DNA from: a virus
Length of the DNA: 40,434 bases
Strand: one strand, 5' to 3'
IMG/VR virus record: IMGVR_UViG_3300035670_000531
Span: 1-40,434 of that record
Part shown: positions 14,813-24,576 of the stretch, one piece after another
Position numbering within the stretch: position 1 is the first letter of the stretch
Layout: the number at the start of each line of letters is the position of its first letter
Translations under genes and position numbers: made by a program
Notes under the pieces: model-generated
What the model was told of the DNA's origin: nothing
The model's input: the letters and a program-made list of their open reading frames with translations, nothing else
Database searches by the model: none

Positions 14813-15324
14813 TACTCTATCGTTATGACCATATCCCACCACGCAATCTTAGTGCCGCGTTCAGGGATATTCGGAAAGTTATATTTCGATATCATCGTGC
14901 CGGGAAACCTTGCCGTCCACGGATTCTTGTGCGGACTTACCGTGATGATTGCGAACTCCTCATTCAGTTCCGGCCTTCCATCTACCTTGCCAGTGAATAC
15001 GATTTCCGAGTCAATCTCCGTCATGGTGCTGTCGAACCAGACTTCCTCTATCGTCACATCGGCATACTTGATGGTATTGTTCAGCACCAGTGAGGCAGCC
15101 GTCAGGTCAACACTTCCGAGTTCTATCTGGCAGCCGTCCATCGTATTGGCATCGGACACTTCTATGGCAGACAGTTTTATCGGGTAATAAATATACGTCA
15201 TCCCACTGTGGTCTATTGTCTCAGGACAATCCGTAAAGCAGAAATCTCCTATGCGGATGAACCAGTAGGTCGTGACATTCGCCTTTGCCTTCTCAGCTAT
15301 TAACTGGGGACTGTAAGCCTTCAC
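14812..15324 (-). CDS. DUF2163-like tail assembly protein
   Basis: 170 residues with beta-rich segments (YWFIRIGDFCFTD, YIYYPIKLSAIEV, EIVFTGKVDGRP) resembling the DUF2163/baseplate hub family found in gene transfer agents and siphophages. It is encoded between the DUF2460-like and gpJ-like genes, as in those modules. GTG start with GAGGAG upstream; four-base overlap with the preceding gene. Cys residues near 29 and 33 might bind a metal, but the match to the lambda gpL iron-sulfur pattern is not clear. Confidence 0.6.
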   Translation of the reverse strand: MKAYSPQLIAEKAKANVTTYWFIRIGDFCFTDCPETIDHSGMTYIYYPIKLSAIEVSDANTMDGCQIELGSVDLTAASLVLNNTIKYADVTIEEVWFDSTMTEIDSEIVFTGKVDGRPELNEEFAIITVSPHKNPWTARFPGTMISKYNFPNIPERGTKIAWWDMVITIE

Positions 15325-15980
15325 GGCTGTAGCTCCTCTATTTCAAATCCCGTGGAGTACAGCAGCCGAACCATGAGGGATCGCTCGATCTCCACACTTG
15401 AGAATACGCAAGTCGGGAAGTATCTGATACCGTTAAATCGGGCCTTGATTATCCCTGTCGGTGCGGTTCCGAATACTATCTTGTCCTGGCTGTTCGTGCC
15501 TGTTCCAGTGCTTACCGAAAAATCAGCATCGGAAACGCCAGCAACCGTAATCGTTACGTTGCTCGTTCCTTTGCCTTTAAGTTCAAATGCCGTCGTGTCA
15601 CCATTGCCAGTGCCAAGGTAAACATCCGTCCAGATCTTGTCGTAGTCAGGAGTGAAGTCAAACATGGCAAACGGTTCATACCCTCCCCGTCTGTCGCAGT
15701 AGAACTCATAAAACGCACCCTCTTCGGCTGCGGTAAGTCGGGACTTGCTGAGTATCGAGATTGTATGTAGTGGACCGTAGGATGATTTCAAACGCCTCTG
15801 GGTTCCGACACGGAGTACGTCATATCTTGCCCGAATCTGCGAACCGTAGGCAATGCTGAGCGTCTCTGGCAATAGAGTGGTAGTCGGGACTACAACCGGT
15901 GGAGTTTCACCGGCCTCCCCGAAGGGTCCAACTCCGGGTATATAATCGCCTAACGTGTCGTATAACTCTTCATCACCCAT
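15321..15980 (-). CDS. DUF2460-like distal tail protein
   Basis: 219 residues. The pattern RYDVLRVGTQRRLKSSYG, then EGAFYEFYCDRRGGYEPF and PTCVFSSVEIERSL, fits the DUF2460 / gene-transfer-agent distal tail family, which forms the ring joining tail tube to tip. It starts immediately after the stop of the acetylesterase gene (TAAATG). The order DUF2460, DUF2163, gpJ is conserved in many siphophages and supports all three assignments. Confidence 0.7.
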   Translation of the reverse strand: MGDEELYDTLGDYIPGVGPFGEAGETPPVVVPTTTLLPETLSIAYGSQIRARYDVLRVGTQRRLKSSYGPLHTISILSKSRLTAAEEGAFYEFYCDRRGGYEPFAMFDFTPDYDKIWTDVYLGTGNGDTTAFELKGKGTSNVTITVAGVSDADFSVSTGTGTNSQDKIVFGTAPTGIIKARFNGIRYFPTCVFSSVEIERSLMVRLLYSTGFEIEELQP

Positions 15981-16967
15981 TTATTCCCCCAGCGTTATAA
16001 TTCCACCAGAACCAAAAGAGAAACTTCCTCCTGCCCCAATGTTTACTGTCCCCGAACTTCCTTCTCCACTTCCGATATAAGTTAGCATGGCTGTTGCCAT
16101 TCTGCCACCTAATGTTAAATGACTTGCCGCTGATATGTGATGCGTATTGACATAGGGTGTCAAATCGTCTAAATTGATATAATCAGAGTAAGATGTTGCG
16201 GTTGCTACATCGACTTGCCCACTCCTGATATATCCCATATAGGGATCGCCGACTAATGTTGAATTGACACTCCGCGCCAATATAAAGGGTAGATTCGCAC
16301 CGTATGTACTTCTTATGTCGGATATAATCTGTGTCAAGTCTGCCTCATACGCAGATTCACTACGGTGCAATAGACCATCATCTATCCCTTGATGCCATAA
16401 CATCCCCCTTATTGTGTAAGTGTTACCGCCAGCACCATACGCTGTCAATTCACTCAATCTGCTTGTGAATGCATTTATCATCGCAGTCCATTTGCTATTA
16501 GGAGAAACCCATGCTGACACTCCCCCCTCTAATGAACTGTAGTTTCCCCAAAACTTTATGACAACGATATTCCTCCATCCAGAAGCATATAACCCTCTAA
16601 TGAAACCAATCTCCGAACCGCAAACCTTATAATGGTCGCCATTTGTATCTGTAGAATATCCGTAAGAACTACCAATAGTTCCCCGTGCGTCTCCGAGGGA
16701 ATAAACTGATACTGATGCTGTCGCCGCAACCAAAGAATTTAAATCTGCTGTCTGTTGCTGTCCAAGTCCATTCAAATCTAAAATTCCTTGTCCAAGCGCA
16801 CATCGTGCAGTAGTGCAGTTACCATCACAAATACCGTCAGCCGCCGCACAATTTGATTGCCCTGCAAAGAAAAACACATTATATGAAGTTGCGAAAGCAT
16901 TGACCGGGAACAACAATAAAAATATAGAGAAAAATATATTATTCAGCAAAATTGTCCCCCAATCCAT
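15981..16967 (-). CDS. SASA-type carbohydrate acetylesterase with signal peptide
   Basis: 328 residues from ATG 16967. A hydrophobic N-terminal segment (IFFSIFLLLFPVNAFA, ending about residue 26) is a Sec signal peptide with an AxA cleavage site. The SGNH/SASA core has GQSN at 36-39 (nucleophile Ser38), GSEIGF at 117-122, WHQGIDD at 191-197 and a C-terminal His near 277 before LGGRMA. Family members remove acetyl groups from sialic acids, xylan or bacterial O-polysaccharides, so this may de-acetylate capsule or O-antigen. A TTG at 16949 with GGGGGA upstream is an alternative start; the frame also extends 59 codons upstream over the LamG gene. The tail ends in a Gly/Ser-rich strand. Confidence 0.82.
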   Translation of the reverse strand: MDWGTILLNNIFFSIFLLLFPVNAFATSYNVFFFAGQSNCAAADGICDGNCTTARCALGQGILDLNGLGQQQTADLNSLVAATASVSVYSLGDARGTIGSSYGYSTDTNGDHYKVCGSEIGFIRGLYASGWRNIVVIKFWGNYSSLEGGVSAWVSPNSKWTAMINAFTSRLSELTAYGAGGNTYTIRGMLWHQGIDDGLLHRSESAYEADLTQIISDIRSTYGANLPFILARSVNSTLVGDPYMGYIRSGQVDVATATSYSDYINLDDLTPYVNTHHISAASHLTLGGRMATAMLTYIGSGEGSSGTVNIGAGGSFSFGSGGIITLGE

Positions 16968-17730
16968 ATAGGGTTGATATCTCAGCGGATGATAAGTCCC
17001 TCGCCCATATAGCCACATCATCCAATATGCCGTCCAAGTAATGTGTTGATGACCCGTCATTACCCAATCTAAGCTGGGCAGTACCATCATAAATGCCATT
17101 TGTCCAAGACTTTGGATTGTCAGCACTGGAGTCCAATGCCCCATTTACATATACGCGGATATCGGTACCATTATAAACACAGGCAAGGTGATACCACGTT
17201 CCAGTACTTAGCGATGTGGCCCCCTTCGCAATCGTCCCCCCGCCTGCTACCCCAGTATAATTAAGCGCACACCATGCCTGCTCAGTGGCATCTACATACA
17301 TCCAATAACTTTTATTTGTCGTACTCGATTCCTTACTAATAATAAACTGGTATATTGTCCCGACTGTCTCTAATTTCACCCATGCGCTCAATGTAATATT
17401 ACCGGTGATAGACAAGGATGTAGTATCTGCCCTATACAGGTAATCTGTGTCCCCTCTTTCAAAATCCGCTGCTGCATTTGCTGAAGTAAAATGTCCATCC
17501 GCATTCACTGGAGTAGCGTTGGCAGTAAGGTCATTGCCATATCCCGATAGGTCAGTCCATGTCTCATTAGCAAGATTCCACTTGCCTCGTACTGAATCCC
17601 AAAGTGTACTTGCAGGATTGGTTATACCTCCACCACTAAATATCAAACCCGCCCCGCTCCCACCTGCATAAACCAGCGAAGGTATCAATAGTAAAATAAA
17701 AATAAACGATATTAGTTTGTATCTGACCAT
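16939..17730 (-). CDS. LamG/concanavalin-like lectin protein with signal peptide
   Basis: 263 residues. Residues 1-22 (MVRYKLISFIFILLLIPSLV then YA) form a textbook Sec signal peptide. The remainder is a LamG-type jelly roll: ITLSAWVKL, GTWYHLACVYNG, IRVYVNGALD and DDVAIW with LSSAEISTLY at the end. These domains bind glycans or act as spacers. AAGGAG lies seven bases before the ATG, so this start and signal peptide are well supported. It overlaps the fibre gene upstream by 19 bases and the esterase downstream by 29, tying the three secreted-type proteins into one set. Confidence 0.82.
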   Translation of the reverse strand: MVRYKLISFIFILLLIPSLVYAGGSGAGLIFSGGGITNPASTLWDSVRGKWNLANETWTDLSGYGNDLTANATPVNADGHFTSANAAADFERGDTDYLYRADTTSLSITGNITLSAWVKLETVGTIYQFIISKESSTTNKSYWMYVDATEQAWCALNYTGVAGGGTIAKGATSLSTGTWYHLACVYNGTDIRVYVNGALDSSADNPKSWTNGIYDGTAQLRLGNDGSSTHYLDGILDDVAIWARDLSSAEISTLYGLGDNFAE

Positions 17731-20252
17731 GTCCCACTCCTTCCTAATGTATACCAGTATGTTGCATCTTTTGCCACCAAACAGATGAAGTCGCCTGCTC
17801 CCGAAGCAGACGTTATTGAATCCCCCGCACTTAATGCTGTCCCATTAAGTACAATATAATCTGAGTTGTCTGGATTCACTACAACGGCGGCTGCCGTGGT
17901 TGAGTAAATGCAGAAACTCATGCCAGCCACCGCACCTGGAAGATTCCACGTCCCGGCCCCCGTTGCAAAAAACATCGTACCATACATTCCAGCCGTTGTC
18001 ATCTCTCCCGATGTCATTCCATTCGCATCGGAGTTTATATTCACCGCACTCTGAAACGCAATGCTTCCAGTGGAAATCATCGTCACACCCGTAGAAGTTC
18101 CAAGCGTAACGGTATTTGCCGTGCTTTCTAAGTCTATCGTCAAATCCTCATTATTACTGCCTCCTACTCCTGTGAATGTCCATTTCCCATCGGTTCCATT
18201 GGCAAAAGTCTCACCATTAGCACCCGTTACTGATGACACTGACCCTGCCGATGCCCATGTGCAGGAAGACACACCAACCGAAGGAGTAGCACAGGATAAA
18301 TATTGCCCGCCTGACGGGTCGGCATCGGGTAGTTTAAGATATAAGTCTGATGACCGAGATGTCGGACCCTGCCAACCCATGCCGTTTGTATCCGTGGAAT
18401 TGGATTCATAGAGCAATAGTTTGCCCGATACTCCTGACTGTTTTGGTATAGTTATTTCTCCCGTAGTCTCATTAATGGTGATGGGACTGTCATTGATTGT
18501 AGTCCCTGCTCCATTATAGTAAGCCAGTGCATTATCTGCGCCTGTTTCAATCGTACCTGAACCGCCGCCAGTTCCTCCCTGAAGAACCCAACTGTTAGTT
18601 GACTCACAACCGTATATCCTTTGTCCACTCGTCGCATCAGTGTCCATATAAATCTGCCCAACGGTGCAAGTCACCGGCAAGGATGTTGAGTTTGGTATTT
18701 CAAGAGTAGCACTTCCGAGGTCAAGAGCTGAGACACTTAATGTATTGGAACTGGTCCAATTCGTTCCATCGGACTTCATAATATTCCCTGACGTTGACGG
18801 ACTTGCCAGTGTATAGGCCGCCCATGAAGGATTCGCACTTGTCCCGCCTGAGAGTAACGGTTGATTCGCCGTACCTTTGGATGATAATGAACCGAGTGCG
18901 GTTGTGCTTGTCCACACTGGCAAATAATATGCCCCCGTTCCGGTTCCCGTGGGATTCCCCGATGCCGTACCTGTCAGCGGTCCAGTGAGTCCGGTTGCCG
19001 TGAGCATACCCGTGCTGGCATTGTACGTTATCCCTGCATCTGTCTTTGGTGCGAGCGTTCCAGTAGCACTCTCAAATAATGCGACATAGGAAGTCGAATC
19101 AGTTGTGTCGGATACCCCACTGATAGAACTTGCTGAACCCGCAGCCATACAAGTAAGGTCAGTACCATCTGATCCGACATATTCATTTGCAGCACATAAT
19201 GGGAAACGCGCTGTAACATTTGAACTATTGCGATAAATAATATCTCCGCGAGTTGTCATGGGATTGGTAAACCCACTCGGCAGATTTGTTATGAGCGAAC
19301 CGTCAAGGGCCGGATACTGTGCCGAGGAGTTCAACTGTACGAGCTGGGAAGCCCCGTTGAACGTATCTCCTTGATTAGTCACGGTAGATGACAACCGGGA
19401 ATCGCTCAATGTCCCAGTCGTTATGCTTGAGGCATCATATGGATTCGCCCCGCACTGCCATGCCGATGCACCCTTATTGATTATCTGATACTGGCTGCAA
19501 GACAGTCCTGCGATGGTATTGATGTCGGTATCTATTGTGCAATCCGTCTGAGCATCCCCGGAATTATCGGCACAAGTCATGGCAGCCCCGACAAAGTTCA
19601 AATTACTTCTCTGTGTCAGTGGTGTCCCGCCATATTCAACTGTTGAATAACCCGTTGCTCCGCCAGTGTCCTGGTCTGTTCCGCATGAGAATGCGTTTGT
19701 TGCCGTATTGTAGAGCAATTTATCGGATGTCCCTGCACATCCATTTGTTCCGCTTGTCGGAAGTGCGACCTCAGCAGGCTTGCTGGTTGAACTTCCTACC
19801 CATATTGAGTCGTCAGTCAATGCCATGCTATACCCGAACTCACTGAAAGCCCCTGCCGTGAAAGCATGAGTGACTTTTGACCCTGATCCCCAGTTCCCAC
19901 TGTGAGTTGTGCCTTCCTGGTTGCGAGCCTTGATAGTGAGCGTGTAAGGGCCAGTTCCGCTCACTGCCTTGACCCTGACGATTTCCCTTGCCGAGCAGTT
20001 AATGTACGATGTGCATGAACTGGAATAGACCTGAACAAGAAACTCCCCGGATGAGGGAAATGTCCCCGAATAGGTATTCAGGTCAACCGCAAAGGTGCTA
20101 TTTTCACCCTCGGCATCACTCAGGATATTCGATACGTTGATCGTCCCCCATGCGGCATTCGACCATGCAAGTGAGGCATGAACATAGTTCGGTATAAACA
20201 ATACAATGAAGCACAGTGCCATGACCGTCAATCTGATTAATCTTTTTATCAT
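17712..20252 (-). CDS. large tail fibre-like protein with signal peptide
   Basis: 846 residues. Residues 1-26 (two N-terminal Arg and Lys, then MALCFIVLFIPNYVHA) form a Sec signal peptide, with AAGGAG at ideal spacing before the ATG at 20252. The rest is Gly/Ser/Thr-rich, with repeated short beta units (GTLSDSRLSS, TTRGDIIYRNSSNVTARF, LLSGGTSANPSWAAYTLAS) typical of phage side-tail fibres built as trimeric beta helices. It follows the tape measure gene, where lambda encodes tail-tip proteins. Export of a virion protein before assembly would be unexpected, so either the signal is not used or the protein acts outside the cell. Confidence 0.75.
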   Translation of the reverse strand: MIKRLIRLTVMALCFIVLFIPNYVHASLAWSNAAWGTINVSNILSDAEGENSTFAVDLNTYSGTFPSSGEFLVQVYSSSCTSYINCSAREIVRVKAVSGTGPYTLTIKARNQEGTTHSGNWGSGSKVTHAFTAGAFSEFGYSMALTDDSIWVGSSTSKPAEVALPTSGTNGCAGTSDKLLYNTATNAFSCGTDQDTGGATGYSTVEYGGTPLTQRSNLNFVGAAMTCADNSGDAQTDCTIDTDINTIAGLSCSQYQIINKGASAWQCGANPYDASSITTGTLSDSRLSSTVTNQGDTFNGASQLVQLNSSAQYPALDGSLITNLPSGFTNPMTTRGDIIYRNSSNVTARFPLCAANEYVGSDGTDLTCMAAGSASSISGVSDTTDSTSYVALFESATGTLAPKTDAGITYNASTGMLTATGLTGPLTGTASGNPTGTGTGAYYLPVWTSTTALGSLSSKGTANQPLLSGGTSANPSWAAYTLASPSTSGNIMKSDGTNWTSSNTLSVSALDLGSATLEIPNSTSLPVTCTVGQIYMDTDATSGQRIYGCESTNSWVLQGGTGGGSGTIETGADNALAYYNGAGTTINDSPITINETTGEITIPKQSGVSGKLLLYESNSTDTNGMGWQGPTSRSSDLYLKLPDADPSGGQYLSCATPSVGVSSCTWASAGSVSSVTGANGETFANGTDGKWTFTGVGGSNNEDLTIDLESTANTVTLGTSTGVTMISTGSIAFQSAVNINSDANGMTSGEMTTAGMYGTMFFATGAGTWNLPGAVAGMSFCIYSTTAAAVVVNPDNSDYIVLNGTALSAGDSITSASGAGDFICLVAKDATYWYTLGRSGTWSDTN

Positions 20253-20262
20253 CTCAATCTCC

Positions 20263-23200
20263 TTATCTCTGTATCAATGCAGGATTTCTCCTGATTTTTC
20301 TTATTGCGTTATTTCCACCGGCCTCGACTATGCTGACTATCGCATCAGCCTTCTCACTTACATTAAACACGACTGTAACAGGCTGGTCGCCTCCCTGCTC
20401 CATCTTCGCCAATCTATCAAGTATGGCCACAAGAGCCTTATTGCCCTGCGCCGTAAGTACAGCCTCGCCTTTGTGGAGATTTGCCGTGTAGTTGTCATAC
20501 GGCACATAGTCAAGCCCCGACTGATGCGAGCCATCAATCACCTTGATTGAGTTGTTCGACAGGTCAAATCCGCCGAGCATGGAGATTATTTCGTTGTATG
20601 CCTGATTCTCACTACTGGTCAGTACCCGTTCACCCTTATGGAGATTCACAAGGTAATTGTCCCGCGGAACATATGCAAGACCCTCTGCAGCCTGTGCAAC
20701 CGAAGATGAGTTCATGGCTGATGCTGCACTGCTTGCCGCTGATGCGAGACTGCTTATAGCTGTTGCCGCCGAATCTGCCGAACCCTTCAAGGTATATAAT
20801 GGGGAGAAGTCTATCTTGCCGAGCTCTGTTTCAAGCCTCTGCAATTCCTTCTCCGTGCCTACGACTGCATCCCCGATCTTAGTAGTCATCAAGTCTTCAA
20901 CCGCATCAAGGAATGCGTTCTTGTTTTCAAGCACCGCCTTCTTTTCTTCCTCGGTGAGGCTACCCCAATACTTCTTGAAGTAGTCCATGTACTGCTCATA
21001 GAGTGCCGCCAGCTTTGTCGGGTCTGCCTCTTTCTGCATCTGATCCCACAACTCAAGCACCTTCGTATCGTAATATTGCGTTTTCTCCGCAGGCTGCATG
21101 GTGTCGAGCATCATGGATTCCTGCGTTGCCTTGATGTCAGCCGAAATCTCCGCGCTTAATGACTTTAGGTACGTCATATACTGGACAAGACTGTTATACC
21201 AATCCTGCGTAAGTGTTACTATTCCTTCCAGCTTCGTGCGGTATTCAGCACCACTGAGACTGTTCAACTCGGTAACGGCTGCAGATATGTCATTCGTCTT
21301 TTGCTGTAACTGTTCCGCATAGGATTTCATGTCAAGCGTTATCTCATCGTAGATGTCCTTGACGTTGATGTCTTTAATTGCCTGAATAGTTGTAACCGTC
21401 TGGATAAGGGATGCGACCGTATCCGTCAGCTTTTCGCCGTCCTTCTGGAACTGCGACCAATCCTGACCTGTGAGAGTCTGGATGTACTTCTTCGTCCAAT
21501 CATCAACCGCCTTCTGGAACTCCTTCTCGGTCTTGAACTTCTTGCGTCCGAACTCGAACGTCTGGTCAAATGCCGTCATGTCCGCGTTGATAGTTTCCCC
21601 GAAGTCCTTGAGTGATGTGCGGATCGCACCGAAATAATCCGTCAGGTATTTCGTTATCTTATAGTCAGGGTCAAGTTCTGAATACGATTCCTTACCCGGC
21701 TTCTTTCTTTCAAAGGCGAACCCTTCATCTGCGGTGTACTGCCCTCTCAGTTTAACCCTTGTTTCCTTGTCACCACCTCCAAAGAGTGAACCAGCCAACG
21801 CACCGAGGGCCATACCTACGATAGAACCGATTATCGGGACGAACGAACCTACCGACAGGCCAAGCATGGAAGCCCCGCCAGACAACGCACCGCCAACCAG
21901 AGAAGAACTCATTCCCAGTGCGCCGATAGTCATATGGGACAACCCTGCACCAAGTACCCCTCCAGCCGCCATGCCTGTGCCTGTATTGCCACCCACAAGG
22001 CTTCCAGCGAGCAGAGGACCGAGATACGGTATCAACCCCGGCAGACTGCTCAAAAGGCTCGCACCGCCAGCCAAGTTTGCCGTACTGCCGCCCGTCCCTG
22101 CGATTGCATTGGTAACTCCTCCAAGAGATCCGCCTACTGCCGACAAGACCACCTTGATAGGATTTGCCACTGCCATCGCCATCATGTCACTGAGCCACTG
22201 AGCGAACAATCCCTTCATCCAATCCAACGTATTCTTCCATGAGATTTTCGTATCCCCGGAAATGACATCCTTGATGTATCCCCTCATGCTGTTCATGGCT
22301 TCTTGCACTATGTCCTTGCCCCGCGCGAATCCCCAATCGAGAGTTTTCAGATATTCCCTCATGCCCTGATCCACTCCATCAGCGAATGAGGCAACCTCTT
22401 CGTACACTTCACGCTCTATCTCTATACGTTCCTTGGCAGAGTCTCTCGCTATGTCGTCAACCTTGCCGTAGTATGTCTTGGCATACCGTTCCAGCTTCTC
22501 GTATATCTTCCGCTGTTCGTCTGAACCTTCGGCATACAGTTCGGCTGTCTTGACGGCATTGTCTATCTCGGCCTTGAATTCCTCCTCCAATGCTGACAGT
22601 TTGTATTCCTTGCGCTTGTCAATCAGGTCGATCATTTTGTCATGGTATTCCTGCGGACTGACCTGTAGACGGCTGTACTGTTCCTTGAGTGCAGACTCTT
22701 CCTGTTCAATCGCATCGAGACGGGCGGCAAGTTCCTGCGAGAGTGATTCCTTAACCATATCCACTTCCATCTGCAATGATTCGAGTTTAATCTGCCTCTG
22801 CCGTGTCATCTCCTCAACCGTCAATGCTTCCCTGTCCGTTGCGCCCTGTGTCTTTATTTCCGTTATCTTGTTGTCGGCATCCCGTTCTATCTCTATCTTC
22901 TTGGCAGCCAGTGCCGCAAAGTCCTTCTCTTCCTGAACGGATATGGAAGAACGCTCCTCCGGTTTTGATGCAGCCTTCAGTCTCGCATAAAGAGCCTTTA
23001 ACTGAGATTCCCATGATGCTATCTCCGCAAGTTGCTTGTCCTTGCCTTGCTGTACCGCCTCGATCTCCTTCTGCATACTGTAGTCAATGTAGTCGACCTT
23101 CTGATCATAGGCTTCTCTCTCGGTAATCAGGCCGAGTTTCAGTGCGTTATCTATGACGGTTAACCTCTGCTTCTGCAAGGATTCCTCTTCCTTTACGGCA

Positions 23201-24576
23201 TCCGTTGCGAAGTCCTTCGCCTGGTCGAGCCGAATCTTGAATGCTTCCTTCTCGGCAGACAATATATCCTTGGCGTTCTTCTCGGCTGCAGCCAGTGCCT
23301 TCAGACTGTCGCCGATCTTACTTCCACCGGTAGCACCTCCAGTTGGAGCAGGCTCTTCTTTCTTTGCAAACTCCGGGGACACATACCCGCCAGACTTTGT
23401 GACCTTCGCCTTGCGTTCCTCAAACTCTTTGTCGTACTTTGAAAGTGTCTCACGCATGGCGGCATCCTGCGCTCTGCTAAAGGCAGCGACCGCTTCCTTG
23501 CCGAGTTCAGCAGCCTTCTTGAAATCAAAGAACAATGCAGCACCTACCGCCATCCATCCCTTTAACGCTCCCTCGGTAGTATCCGACACGACGTTCTTCA
23601 TATCGACAAGCGCATCCTTGATGCTCGGCAGTATCACGCTTCCGAGGTATGCCCAACCCTCAAAGAACCCTGTGGATGACTGAGCGTTCATCTCCCCGAA
23701 TATTGCTCCGACAAGTGAGAGTATGGACTTTAATGTCCCTTCTACACCTATCCATGCGTAGGCAAGGTCTTGCTCGATGTATTCCTTATTGTCCTTCAGC
23801 ATATTGCGGATGCTTTGGAGTGCATCGGTTATCCCTGAAACATCTATGTTGTTTATGATGAATTTGCCGAGGTCTTCTTTTAACTCACCCGCCTGAACAC
23901 TTAACTGCTGCAGCTTTTCATAGTTGCTCAGTGTAACAGGACCCATTTTGGCGGCCTGCTTCTGTGCATTCTCATAAGCAACCGACAGGAGATTTACACC
24001 CTCGACACCGGCATCCATTGCCTTCTGGATGTTCTTCGCTTCCTCCTTACTGACCAATCCCATTTTGACAAGCGACCTCGGCATCTTGTTCGCTATGGCA
24101 TCGGCAAGCTGTTCGTATGCCTCGGATACCGGAATCAGACCCTTCCGTGCCGCCACGACCGACATCTCTGCGATCTTCGTCATATCGCTGGCAGAGAGTC
24201 CCTGGGTGATGCCTTTAATTGCCTTCTGCATGAGGTCCGAGTCATCGACGGTTTCCTTCGTCAGCCGTTTCATGTCGGCAATAAGAGCCTCACCGTCTAT
24301 CCCCATCTGCTTGGTCATGGAGGAGAATGTCTCTTCCGTCTGCTGCGCCTTTGCCCCGATATCGATGTACTCAGATGCCTTGCTTATCATCCCGAATGCT
24401 GCGACAGCTGCCGCTCCGAGTGCTACCCACTTCGCCTTTAGACCACCGAGCATTGAGGAAGAACTGCTGTCAATCTCAGATGCCATCTTCTTCCCGGCAT
24501 CGGCAGTCTTGTTGAAGGCGGCTACGGCTGCAGTGCCGTCAGCATTGATGACTATCTTGACTTCGTTATCCGGCAT
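20263..24576 (-). CDS. tail tape measure protein
   Basis: 1437 residues, the longest gene. The N terminus (VKIVINADGTAAVAAFNKTA) and following helical region match phage tape measure proteins. Long charged coiled coils cover about 380-760, a Gly/Ala/Leu-rich hydrophobic region lies near 800-960, and two C-terminal units GLAYVPRDNYLVNLHKGERVL and GLDYVPYDNYTANLHKGEAVL are typical of these proteins. It sets tail length and is ejected with the DNA. It follows the G/GT chaperone pair that normally coats it. AAGGA precedes the ATG; the start overlaps the T frame by 11 bases. Confidence 0.95.
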   Translation of the reverse strand: MPDNEVKIVINADGTAAVAAFNKTADAGKKMASEIDSSSSSMLGGLKAKWVALGAAAVAAFGMISKASEYIDIGAKAQQTEETFSSMTKQMGIDGEALIADMKRLTKETVDDSDLMQKAIKGITQGLSASDMTKIAEMSVVAARKGLIPVSEAYEQLADAIANKMPRSLVKMGLVSKEEAKNIQKAMDAGVEGVNLLSVAYENAQKQAAKMGPVTLSNYEKLQQLSVQAGELKEDLGKFIINNIDVSGITDALQSIRNMLKDNKEYIEQDLAYAWIGVEGTLKSILSLVGAIFGEMNAQSSTGFFEGWAYLGSVILPSIKDALVDMKNVVSDTTEGALKGWMAVGAALFFDFKKAAELGKEAVAAFSRAQDAAMRETLSKYDKEFEERKAKVTKSGGYVSPEFAKKEEPAPTGGATGGSKIGDSLKALAAAEKNAKDILSAEKEAFKIRLDQAKDFATDAVKEEESLQKQRLTVIDNALKLGLITEREAYDQKVDYIDYSMQKEIEAVQQGKDKQLAEIASWESQLKALYARLKAASKPEERSSISVQEEKDFAALAAKKIEIERDADNKITEIKTQGATDREALTVEEMTRQRQIKLESLQMEVDMVKESLSQELAARLDAIEQEESALKEQYSRLQVSPQEYHDKMIDLIDKRKEYKLSALEEEFKAEIDNAVKTAELYAEGSDEQRKIYEKLERYAKTYYGKVDDIARDSAKERIEIEREVYEEVASFADGVDQGMREYLKTLDWGFARGKDIVQEAMNSMRGYIKDVISGDTKISWKNTLDWMKGLFAQWLSDMMAMAVANPIKVVLSAVGGSLGGVTNAIAGTGGSTANLAGGASLLSSLPGLIPYLGPLLAGSLVGGNTGTGMAAGGVLGAGLSHMTIGALGMSSSLVGGALSGGASMLGLSVGSFVPIIGSIVGMALGALAGSLFGGGDKETRVKLRGQYTADEGFAFERKKPGKESYSELDPDYKITKYLTDYFGAIRTSLKDFGETINADMTAFDQTFEFGRKKFKTEKEFQKAVDDWTKKYIQTLTGQDWSQFQKDGEKLTDTVASLIQTVTTIQAIKDINVKDIYDEITLDMKSYAEQLQQKTNDISAAVTELNSLSGAEYRTKLEGIVTLTQDWYNSLVQYMTYLKSLSAEISADIKATQESMMLDTMQPAEKTQYYDTKVLELWDQMQKEADPTKLAALYEQYMDYFKKYWGSLTEEEKKAVLENKNAFLDAVEDLMTTKIGDAVVGTEKELQRLETELGKIDFSPLYTLKGSADSAATAISSLASAASSAASAMNSSSVAQAAEGLAYVPRDNYLVNLHKGERVLTSSENQAYNEIISMLGGFDLSNNSIKVIDGSHQSGLDYVPYDNYTANLHKGEAVLTAQGNKALVAILDRLAKMEQGGDQPVTVVFNVSEKADAIVSIVEAGGNNAIRKIRRNPALIQR

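Noticed and set aside
21734-22201. Long plus-strand frame opposite the tape measure gene
   Set aside because: Pro/Ala-rich shadow of the Gly/Ala-rich hydrophobic region; no start signals and no neighbouring plus-strand genes.
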